Source: Haloarcula sebkhae
GTDB taxonomy: Archaea > Halobacteriota > Halobacteria > Halobacteriales > Haloarculaceae
NCBI RefSeq assembly: GCF_014647415.1
Contig: NZ_BMPD01000001.1
Location: 496,001-560,000 of the forward strand
DNA: 64,000 nucleotides
Reading direction: 5' to 3'
Numbering within the stretch: position 1 is the first letter of the stretch; every line of letters starts with the position of its first letter. Below, one piece after another: positions 54,383 through 61,628 of this stretch. Under the pieces are notes generated by a model. The model searched no databases. It was not told where the DNA came from and worked only from the letters and a program-made list of their open reading frames with translations. The position numbers and the translations under genes are program-made.

Positions 54383-54526
54383 GTGATATCATTACAATAC
54401 AATACGTAATAATCGTTTGTGCCCAGCCGGATAGAAATCGGTGTCTTGGGCTATTCACTGTTAACCCAGCGGCGGTGCCTCTCTTCTCACGGAAAGCCTA
54501 TACTTATGTAAAAACGACTGAGACCT

Positions 54527-54958
54527 GTGCAATTCGCCCCGTTTGCCGCTGAACAGCCTTTAGCGAGTGCTACTCTAGCGCTTACGGTCGTCATCTACAT
54601 TGGGAATCTCATCGCACTGGGATACTGGGCCCGTGCAGAGGCTAGAGCACGCAACGGGTCAGTGATCGGTATGTTCCTGCTTCTCTCTACGGGTTTTGGG
54701 CTGGTCTACTACGTCTGGCTCCGCTACGTCCGAAACGACTGGGAGCCGCGCACGGAGCCAGCCGACCGGCGTGAGCGGGTTGCCACTGCCTACTCGCTGG
54801 CCGTCCTCCTGGCGTTCGTGGCCGGCGCGTTCGTCACACCGCCAGATCCGATGATGCAGGTCCTGGCTCTCCCGCCGCTGTTTGCTGTCTCATTCGTCGT
54901 CTCGTATTTGTTTGTCACGCAAGAGGCGGTCGACGGTAGCGGCGGAACTACTGCCTAA
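54527..54958 (+). CDS. four-segment membrane protein, GTG start
   Basis: 143 residues from the GTG at 54527. The box CTTATGTA (about 54502-54509) lies about 21-25 bases upstream, so the message is probably leaderless. Membrane helices lie at about 15-35, 47-63, 88-105 and 112-132; the loop has VRNDWEPRTEPADRRER. No family is recognised. It is divergent from the DUF7541-like gene and might belong to the respiratory cluster. Confidence 0.65.
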   Translation: MQFAPFAAEQPLASATLALTVVIYIGNLIALGYWARAEARARNGSVIGMFLLLSTGFGLVYYVWLRYVRNDWEPRTEPADRRERVATAYSLAVLLAFVAGAFVTPPDPMMQVLALPPLFAVSFVVSYLFVTQEAVDGSGGTTA

Positions 54959-55118
54959 GCTGTGAGAGTCTGCTATAGTCCGTGGATGGGACTTAGCTAG
55001 CACTACCAGACCAGAGTGACAGGAGAGAACTTGGTTCTGTGAAAGATGCTCCCTTCAGCGACCAGCTGTTTCAATCCGGCTTATTCCGGAGAATTGGCTG
55101 TTAGCAAGGCCAGACGGC

Positions 55119-55283
55119 TCGAACATGGATTCCTCGCCGATTCAATCGTCGGCAACTGCCGACCATTGACAGCTTGGGCATGGAGCCCTCGCCGCTTCAG
55201 TCGTCGGCAACTCCTGATAACTGACGGTTCGAACATTGCGTTCTCACCGTTTCAGTCATCAGCATCCGTCCGCGCCCGTCGCT
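55119..55283. repeat. three degenerate 55-base tandem repeats
   Basis: Units begin at 55119, 55174 and 55229, an exact 55-base period. Shared blocks are CATGGA or CATTGC, then CTCGCCG or CTCACCG, then TTCARTCGTCGGCA or TTCAGTCATCAGCA. The third unit overlaps the last 32 bases of the ABC exporter gene and its stop codon. The flanking stretch 54959-55251 holds no credible gene. Parts GCCG...CGGC could form hairpins in the first two units. Confidence 0.75.
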
Positions 55284-57174
55284 GAATCGCCCGCTCGACG
55301 AACTCATCGGGGAGTTCATCGATTTCGCCGGCCTGGACCGCCCAGAGGTTGGCGTAAAGGCCATCGGCGGCGAGCAATTCGTCGTGGCTCCCGCGTTCGA
55401 CAATACGGCCGTCCTCGACGACGAGAATCGTGTCGGCGTCTTTCACCGTCGAGAGGCGGTGGGCGATGGCGAACGTGGTCCGGTCGGCGGTCAGGTCGTC
55501 GAGCGACCGCTGGATGAGCATCTCCGTCTCCGTGTCCACGTCGCTGGTCGCCTCGTCGAGAATGAGGATTTCGGGGTCTTTCAGGATCGCCCGCGCGATG
55601 GCGATGCGCTGGCGCTGGCCACCCGAGAGTTTGACGCCGCGCTCGCCGACCATCGTGTCGTAGCCGTCCGGGAGGTTACGGACGAACTGGTCGGCTTCGG
55701 CGGCCTCCGCGGCGGCGACGATTTCCTCCTCGGTCGCGTCGAAGGTTCCGTAGGCGATGTTCTCCCGGACGGTGCCGTAGAACAGGAACGTCTCCTGGCT
55801 GACGTAGCCGATGGCACGGCGGATGCTCTGTATCTGTACGTCCCGGACGTTCTGGCCGTCGATGCGAACCGCGCCGGAGTCAACGTCGTACATCCGAAGC
55901 AGGAGCTTCAGGACGGTCGACTTCCCCGCGCCGGTCGGGCCGACGAGGGCGACCGTCTCGCCGCCGTCGGCCTCGAACGAGATGTCCGAAAGCACCGGCT
56001 CGTCATCGCTGTCGTAGCCGAAAGACACGTCGTCGTACTCGACGCGCCCCTCGGTCACATCGAGCGGCGGCGCGTCCTCGGCCTCTTCGAGGCGGCCGGG
56101 CGTGTCCATCAACCCGAACACGCGCTCGGCGGAGGCGTAGGCCCGCTGGTACATATTGATTATCTGCCCGAACTGGGCCATCGGCCAGACGAACCGCTGC
56201 GTGTAGATGATGAACGCGACGAACTGCCCGCGGGAGAGCGGTGCCGTCAGCGGCCCGGGTGCCTGGCCGGTGACCATCAGTCCGCCGACGATGAACGTGA
56301 CGACGAAGCCGATGCCCGAGACCAGTCGGAGGCCGGGGAAGAAGGTGATACGCGTCTCGATGGCGTCCCAGTTGGCGTCAAGGTAGTCCTCAGAAGTGTC
56401 TTCAACCCGGTCGGCCTCGTAAGGCTCCGTATTGGCGGTCTTGATTATCTGGATGCCGCTGAGGTTGTTTTCCAGTCTGGAGTTGAGCTTGCCGACCGTC
56501 GACCGGACCTCGGCGTATTTCGGCTGGATGACGTCGATGAACCGCTTCGTGAACACGGCGATAATCGGGACCGGCAACAGCGCGACCAGCGCCAGCTGCC
56601 AGTTCATGTAGAACAGATACGTGGCGATGCCGACGACCATGATTATCATCCGCGAGGCGGAGTTCAGGCCGTCATTGAGGAACTTCTCCAGCCGGTTCAC
56701 GTCGTTCGACAGCACCGACATCATCTCGCCGGTCTGCTTGTCGGCGAAGAAGTCCATGTTCAGCCGCTGCATCGTTTCGTAGGTGTCCGTGCGGAGGGCA
56801 TGCTGGACGTGCTGGGCGAACTTGTTCCAGCCCCAGTTCCGACTCCAGTGGAAGATGGCCCCGAGGCCGAACGACGCGGCGATGATGCCAGCAGTAAGCC
56901 ACAACTGTGGCCCCTGCCCGTCGGGAATCCAGGCGTCGGGAACTAGGAAGAGGCCGTATTCGGCCTCCTGTAGAAAGATAGCGTCAATAGCCAGTGCCAA
57001 GAGGATCGGCGGCAGCAGGTCCAACATCCGAGCCACGATAGAACTGAACAGGCCGACGACGAACGCCCCTAACTGGCCCCGGCCGTAGCCGGTGAACAAT
57101 CGGAGCATCGGTCGGTCGACGCGTTCTCTGGCGTCTTCGAACACGTCATCGTCCGAACCCGCGTCGAAATCCAT
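55252..57174 (-). CDS. ABC exporter, fused permease and ATPase
   Basis: 640 residues from the ATG at 57174. Six membrane helices make up the permease (about 35-345), with the family region NMDFFADKQTGEMMSVLSND. The ATPase follows with Walker A LVGPTGAGKSTVLKLLLR, Q-loop YVSQETFLF, signature VKLSGGQRQRIAIARAIL, Walker B ILILDEATSDVDTET and the H-loop FAIAHRLST. It is a homodimeric exporter of lipid, drug or peptide type. The C-terminus ends in the repeat region described above. The substrate is unknown. Confidence 0.93.
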   Translation of the reverse strand: MDFDAGSDDDVFEDARERVDRPMLRLFTGYGRGQLGAFVVGLFSSIVARMLDLLPPILLALAIDAIFLQEAEYGLFLVPDAWIPDGQGPQLWLTAGIIAASFGLGAIFHWSRNWGWNKFAQHVQHALRTDTYETMQRLNMDFFADKQTGEMMSVLSNDVNRLEKFLNDGLNSASRMIIMVVGIATYLFYMNWQLALVALLPVPIIAVFTKRFIDVIQPKYAEVRSTVGKLNSRLENNLSGIQIIKTANTEPYEADRVEDTSEDYLDANWDAIETRITFFPGLRLVSGIGFVVTFIVGGLMVTGQAPGPLTAPLSRGQFVAFIIYTQRFVWPMAQFGQIINMYQRAYASAERVFGLMDTPGRLEEAEDAPPLDVTEGRVEYDDVSFGYDSDDEPVLSDISFEADGGETVALVGPTGAGKSTVLKLLLRMYDVDSGAVRIDGQNVRDVQIQSIRRAIGYVSQETFLFYGTVRENIAYGTFDATEEEIVAAAEAAEADQFVRNLPDGYDTMVGERGVKLSGGQRQRIAIARAILKDPEILILDEATSDVDTETEMLIQRSLDDLTADRTTFAIAHRLSTVKDADTILVVEDGRIVERGSHDELLAADGLYANLWAVQAGEIDELPDEFVERAIQRRARTDADD

Positions 57175-57213
57175 TGTCGAATTCAGGGGCCGAACCTGCA
57201 AAAGGCCGTCGGG

Positions 57214-57804
57214 CTACGTGGCTTCGGGCGGCAGGTCGACCCGGTCGCCGACCTCGACGCCGGTCCGGTTCGTCCATCCGCGGTTCACTTCGAGGACGTA
57301 CTTTCCTCGCCCCTCGTAGCCCGTCAGGTCGCTCCCAGTGGTCCCCTCCGGCGGGAGCGGCGCGTGGTGGATGGTTGTGATAGTGCCGTTGGCGTCGATG
57401 AAGATGATGTCAAGCGGAAACGACATGTTCCGCATGACGTAGGTGTGCTGGCCCGCCTCGTCGTGGACGAACAGCATGCCCTCGTCGGGACCGAGCGACT
57501 CGGTCTCGCTCAGGCCGACATAGCGCTGATTGAATGTCTGTGCGATGCGAACCTCGACCGTGCCCAGCGGTTCCCTAGTCTCTTGTTCACGGGCCGCGAT
57601 GGTCGTCTCCGGCGTCGAAGTCGCTGTCGAGGGTTGTGTCGCGGTCGGCGTCACTGCCGCCTCCGATCCCTCCCGGACCGTCACTGTGCCTTCCTCGTAC
57701 TCGTCGGTTCCCAGCACCTCGACCCAGAGGCCGGTCTGGAGGACGACGGCGGCGGCGACGAGAAGGCCCACAAGTCCGAGCACGACTACGGCGGGGCGCT
57801 GCAT
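57214..57804 (-). CDS. secreted DUF192-domain protein
   Basis: 196 residues from the ATG at 57804. A box near 57831 (minus strand GTATTAC) lies about 27 bases upstream. A signal-anchor helix (about 4-25) and a Thr/Ser-rich stalk (about 40-80) precede the DUF192 domain: RYVGLSETESLGPDEGMLF, YVMRNMSFPLDIIFID and KYVLEVNRGW. DUF192 proteins are small beta-rich domains of unknown role, exported in many archaea. It lies 39 bases upstream of the exporter gene on the same strand. Confidence 0.88.
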   Translation of the reverse strand: MQRPAVVVLGLVGLLVAAAVVLQTGLWVEVLGTDEYEEGTVTVREGSEAAVTPTATQPSTATSTPETTIAAREQETREPLGTVEVRIAQTFNQRYVGLSETESLGPDEGMLFVHDEAGQHTYVMRNMSFPLDIIFIDANGTITTIHHAPLPPEGTTGSDLTGYEGRGKYVLEVNRGWTNRTGVEVGDRVDLPPEAT

Positions 57805-57901
57805 ACCCCGTGTGAAGGGCAGGCCGTGGGTAATACTGTCGGTGCCCACTGTCGACCGAGAGAGAAAGCGTTATTCCTGCCGATGGAAAACGGTGGGATA
57901 C

Positions 57902-57975
57902 GGGTCCGTGGTCTAGTTGGTTATGACGTGGCCTTTACAAGGCCGAGGCCGGTGGTTCGAATCCGCCCGGACCCA
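57902..57975 (+). tRNA. tRNA-Val (UAC)
   Basis: 74 bases with acceptor GGGTCCG/CGGACCC, discriminator A, anticodon stem TGGCC/GGCCG and loop TTTACAA, giving anticodon UAC. The T arm is CGGTG-GTTCGAA-TCCGCC-like with GGTTCGAATCC. CCA is not encoded. Its last 21 bases recur 100 bases downstream. Confidence 0.92.
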
Positions 57976-58098
57976 CTTCTGACACCGACTGCGACGAGTG
58001 CAACGCGGAGCCAGCGGTGTCTGTGTTGGAGATGGTGATTCGAACCCTGGAAGACGAACGCGGTGAGTCTTCCTTCAGTTCGAATCCGCCCGGACCCA
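57955..58098. repeat. tRNA-Val 3' end and one exact downstream copy
   Basis: The 21 bases from GTTCGAATCC to GGACCCA at 57955-57975 recur exactly at 58078-58098. The interval between the copies (102 bases) contains no gene but holds ACACCG and CGGTGT arms that could pair, and a fragment GATTCGAACCC at about 58037-58047. The stretch 57976-58248 is otherwise empty. This is the same pattern as at tRNA-Arg. Confidence 0.8.
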
Positions 58099-58248
58099 TC
58101 CTGCGACGAACAGACGTGACGGGCGGATGGTCCCTGTGGATTCGATGCCTGCCAGTCGCGCGCACCATCGTAGCCCGGATATCAGGGCGTCTATCTCGAT
58201 TGATAGTCGCCCGTAATCCATATATCCGGAGTGGTGGTAGTGCGTGGC

Positions 58249-58368
58249 ATGATAGACGGCTCGACGTGTCCGGCCTGTAGCGGGCACGTCTCGACGACCA
58301 ATGGCACTGAGTACAAATGCGACGACTGTGGCGAGACGTTCGACAGCGCGGACCTGTTTCTCCCGTAA
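58249..58368 (+). CDS. 39-residue zinc-ribbon protein
   Basis: A short frame from the ATG at 58249 to TAA 58366-58368. The protein has TCPACSGHVS and, 15 residues later, YKCDDCGETF: a complete CxxC...CxxC zinc ribbon with an acidic C-terminus. The box CATATATCC (58218-58226) lies about 25-30 bases upstream, the usual leaderless distance here. Very small zinc-finger proteins are common in haloarchaea, and a few affect growth or biofilm. The function is not known. Confidence 0.75.
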   Translation: MIDGSTCPACSGHVSTTNGTEYKCDDCGETFDSADLFLP

Positions 58369-58457
58369 TCGGCAGTCAAACCTCCCGACGAATGCGACAA
58401 AACCTGCGCCCGCTTTCGAAATGCTTTTTTCTACCCTCGTCATCGATTGGAGTGCGC

Positions 58458-58531
58458 GCCGCCTTAGCTCAGACTGGGAGAGCACTCGACTGAAGATCGA
58501 GCTGTCCCCGGTTCAAATCCGGGAGGCGGCA
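58458..58531 (+). tRNA. tRNA-Phe (GAA)
   Basis: 74 bases with acceptor GCCGCCT/AGGCGGC, discriminator A, D arm GCTC/GAGC, anticodon stem CTCGA/TCGAG and loop CTGAAGA, giving anticodon GAA. The T arm is CCCGG-TTCAAAT-CCGGG. CCA is not encoded. Genes of a mobile-element type begin within 70 bases of its 3' end, which suggests that it is an integration site. Confidence 0.95.
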
Positions 58532-58600
58532 TACCCTTCTCGGTTTAGATGCCCAAAAGACAACCCCCCTTAGCCGGGGGTCTGTCAGGGGGTGGTCGGC

Positions 58601-59170
58601 GTGACCGATTCGGACTCCGACAGCGAGGGCACTTCTCTCGACGCGAACCCCGGAGGCGAGAGTCTCCAAACCACCGTTCAAGCGCTGGAAGCTCGGCTCG
58701 ACGCTCTTTCAACGCAAGTCTCGGGTCTCCGTGAGGAACTACACGACGAGCGAGAGCAACGCGCGGAGTTAGAGGACGAGCTGGAAGCGCGCGACGAACG
58801 GATCGACGAACTCGAAGCGGAAGTCGCACAACTCGACGCGCGCACCGACATCCTCGAAGTCGTCGAGAACGCCGACAAGATGTCCGGTGAACAGCGCGCG
58901 GTCACGCTGGTCCAGCATCTTCACAGAGCGGCAAAAGCGCGTGAGCGGCGAGACGAGCCGCCTGCAGCGACCGTCGACCGGGACGAAGCTGAAGAAGCAC
59001 TCCACTACCCGAACATCGACCGGACGACGATCTACCGCGACATGGAGCGCGCGGCGCGGCTAATCGATAGTGACGCGCTGCAGTACACGAACGGAGAGCT
59101 ACGGCTCGATCTCGACGCTGGAAGCGTTCCCCGGAAGTACACGGCTGATCGGGAGGGCGAGAATCTGTGA
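58601..59170 (+). CDS. coiled-coil protein with C-terminal winged-helix-like domain
   Basis: 189 residues from the GTG at 58601; GTG at 58592 is possible, and the G-rich stretch at 58586-58594 could act as a ribosome-binding site. Residues about 30-100 form a strong coiled coil (LREELHDEREQRAELEDELE). The C-terminal part (PNIDRTTIYRDMERAARLI) looks like a helix-turn-helix. It precedes mcm in the same direction, so it may be a DNA-binding partner in element replication. The family is not recognised. Confidence 0.65.
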   Translation: MTDSDSDSEGTSLDANPGGESLQTTVQALEARLDALSTQVSGLREELHDEREQRAELEDELEARDERIDELEAEVAQLDARTDILEVVENADKMSGEQRAVTLVQHLHRAAKARERRDEPPAATVDRDEAEEALHYPNIDRTTIYRDMERAARLIDSDALQYTNGELRLDLDAGSVPRKYTADREGENL

Positions 59171-59372
59171 AGTCCTCACAACAGATGCGATGGGGGAAGC
59201 CCCCACCGGATTGGGTCAGTCTGAACGAAACCGTCTGAACCCTTAGAGTTTGCAGGGTAGGACGGTTGTGTAAACAACTGTCGATTAGCTGTTAGTACGC
59301 TTGCAAACCGCTCGCACCGCTCGCAGTCAAGACGAATCAACAGCCTCCGCGGCTGTTGTGAAGACTTCACAG
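59165..59372. repeat. 20-base inverted repeat flanking an origin-like region before mcm
   Basis: CTGTGAAGTCCTCACAACAG (59165-59184) and CTGTTGTGAAGACTTCACAG (59353-59372) are reverse complements except for one base, with 168 bases between them. Inside are a GGGGG-AAG-CCCCC hairpin, GTCTGAAC twice, a GTTG-TGTAAA-CAAC palindrome and CGCTCGCA twice. The right arm ends 9 bases before the mcm ATG. The pattern of nested repeats beside a replicative helicase gene fits a replication origin or an autoregulatory site of the element. Confidence 0.65.
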
Positions 59373-59381
59373 AAATCACCG

Positions 59382-61427
59382 ATGCCCGAAAATCACGAAC
59401 TCACCGAAGAACTGATACAATTCTTCCGGGACTACTACCCGGAAGAGATCGCACAGCTCGCACAACGCTACCCCCGAGAACAGAAGTCACTCCACGTCGA
59501 CTACGACGACCTGTACCGGTTCGACCCCGATCTCGCCGACGACGTACGGAACCATCCGAAGGAGATGCAGGAACACCTAGAGGAAGCGCTTCGCCTCTAC
59601 GACTTGCCGGTAGCAGTCGAGCTCAACAACGCCCATGTACGCATCTACAATCTCCCGGAGATGCACGTCTTCGACCCCTCCGGTGTGTCTCGTCACGAGA
59701 ACATTGGCCAACTGCTCGACATCCGGGGACAGGTCCAGAAGGTGTCCGATGTGAAGCCCCGCCTCACAGAAGCCGTGTGGGAGTGCCAGCGGTGTGGGAC
59801 CCAGACCGAAATCCCACAGCACGGCGAGAGTCTGCAAGAACCGCACGAGTGCCAAGGGTGCGAACGACAAGGGCCATTCTCGCTCGATGCGAGGGCCAGT
59901 AGCTGGATCGACCACCAGTATGCCCGTATCCAGCAACCGCCGGAAAAAACGAACGGCGGAGAAGCGCAAAGCGTCGACGCGCACCTCGAAGAGGATCTGA
60001 TTGAAGTCTTCGATGCCGGTGACAGGGTGGTTCTGACCGGGATTCTCGACATCGAAGAGCCCGGAGCCGACCAGGGGCTCGACTTCGACACAAACCTCGA
60101 CGCGCGCTCAGTTGTGAAAGAAGAGAGCGATTACGACGATGTCAACGTCGACGAGTACATAGACGAAATCGAAGCCATCGCCAATGGAGAACACGGTGAC
60201 CCGTATCAGCTACTCGTCGACTCAATCAACCCAAAGCACCGAGGCGACGAGCATGTCAAGCTGGCCGTCGCGCTGCAGCTCTTCGGCGGCTGGGCCCACG
60301 AGTACCCGGACGGAAGCCGTGACCGCGGGGACTGGCATATGCTCCTCCTCGGTGACCCGGGCTGTGGGAAGTCCACGTTCCTCCGTTACGTCGACCAGAT
60401 AGCCCCGCGGTCGACGTATGCCTCAGGGAAGGGGGCGACCGCGGCAGGAATGACTGCGGCGGCTGTATCGGACGACTTCGGAGATACCGAGTGGGGGCTG
60501 GAAGCCGGCGCGCTGGTGCTTGCTGACGGCGGTACCGCCTGTGTCGACGAGATCGACAAGATGCAGTCCGACGCCGTGTCTTCGATGCACGACGCCCTGG
60601 AGAGTCAGCAGGTCCACGTCAACAAGGCTGGTATCAACGCCACGCTGAACGCTCGGACTTCCCTGTTGGCGGCAGGGAATCCGAAGGACGGACGCTTCAA
60701 GCGCTACCGTCCGAAAGGAGAGCAGATAGATATGGGTCCGACGCTACTCTCTCGGTTCGATCTGATGTTCATGGTATCCGATGAGCCAGATCGAGAGGAC
60801 GATGCGGATGTCGTTGAACACATGGTCCAGAGCCGGCAGGCTGCGGGCCGCCACACTCGGGGTGAAGAACTGAGTGAAGAGGAGCAGGAACGGGTCGAGC
60901 CCGCGATAGACCGGTCAGTGATGCGGGCCTACGTCGCTCACGCCAAGCAGACCTGTCGGCCAATCATTGAGGACAACGAAGTAGCGGAGCGACTGAAGCA
61001 GTTCTTCATCGAGTTCCGAGCTGGGACTGGTGAGCAAGACGACGATTCACCTATTCCCGTCACATTCCGAAAGGTCGAAGCGATACAGCGGCTCGCCGAG
61101 TCCAGTGCACGGGTTCGTCTGTCGGATACTGTGGAGATTGGAGACGTAGAGCGGGCGATTAAGCTTGTGACGAAGTCGATGAAGCAGGTTGGCTATGATC
61201 CCGAGAGCGGCGAGTTTGATGCCGATATCATTGAGACAGGGCAGTCGAAAGATCAACGTGAGCGCCGTGAGACGATTCTTACTTTGGTAGGAGAATTGGA
61301 TGGTGCAACAGTGGACGATATCGCTGAGAAAGTACAATTCGAGCAAGAGTTACTGAAGCGTGATATTGGAATACTGAAAGAGGCGGGAAGGATATATTCC
61401 ATGGACGGCGAGATTAGGAAGACATAG
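59382..61427 (+). CDS. mcm: MCM replicative helicase, element-borne
   Basis: 681 residues from the ATG at 59382; the frame upstream is open but runs through the inverted repeat. The N-terminal domain has a zinc ribbon, WECQRCGTQ and HECQGCERQ (about 131-160). The ATPase has Walker A LLGDPGCGKSTFLRYV (about 324-339), Walker B GTACVDEIDKM and the Arg finger LLSRFDLMFMVSD. The C-terminal winged helix follows residue about 605 (TLVGELDGATVDDIAEKV). The protein is complete and should be active. It sits on the tRNA-Phe element, so it is probably an extra copy that replicates the element. Confidence 0.93.
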   Translation: MPENHELTEELIQFFRDYYPEEIAQLAQRYPREQKSLHVDYDDLYRFDPDLADDVRNHPKEMQEHLEEALRLYDLPVAVELNNAHVRIYNLPEMHVFDPSGVSRHENIGQLLDIRGQVQKVSDVKPRLTEAVWECQRCGTQTEIPQHGESLQEPHECQGCERQGPFSLDARASSWIDHQYARIQQPPEKTNGGEAQSVDAHLEEDLIEVFDAGDRVVLTGILDIEEPGADQGLDFDTNLDARSVVKEESDYDDVNVDEYIDEIEAIANGEHGDPYQLLVDSINPKHRGDEHVKLAVALQLFGGWAHEYPDGSRDRGDWHMLLLGDPGCGKSTFLRYVDQIAPRSTYASGKGATAAGMTAAAVSDDFGDTEWGLEAGALVLADGGTACVDEIDKMQSDAVSSMHDALESQQVHVNKAGINATLNARTSLLAAGNPKDGRFKRYRPKGEQIDMGPTLLSRFDLMFMVSDEPDREDDADVVEHMVQSRQAAGRHTRGEELSEEEQERVEPAIDRSVMRAYVAHAKQTCRPIIEDNEVAERLKQFFIEFRAGTGEQDDDSPIPVTFRKVEAIQRLAESSARVRLSDTVEIGDVERAIKLVTKSMKQVGYDPESGEFDADIIETGQSKDQRERRETILTLVGELDGATVDDIAEKVQFEQELLKRDIGILKEAGRIYSMDGEIRKT

Positions 61428-61628
61428 CAGTGAGAGTGATCAGAGGAATTAGGGTTCTTTGTTTGGGTCGCACTTAGGGACACATCTAACATAAAATCGA
61501 ACGACCTTGCCGTGTTTTCAAGTAAGGACAAGTGACTCACAAACCGTTGTTGTACATGATTGGAGGGTAAAGTAAATAAATGAACGCCTCGACAACAGAA
61601 GATATCCTTAGGAGCATGTGGGAATATT

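Noticed and set aside
55384-56946. 520-codon open frame opposite the ABC exporter
   Set aside because: An antisense shadow of a clear ABC exporter; repeated Val/Asp/Arg composition and no motif.
57935-58168. Open frame across the tRNA-Val end with GPGGFEP-type sequence
   Set aside because: This peptide is a well-known artefact of translating tRNA ends; the frame only reflects the two copies of the tRNA 3' end.
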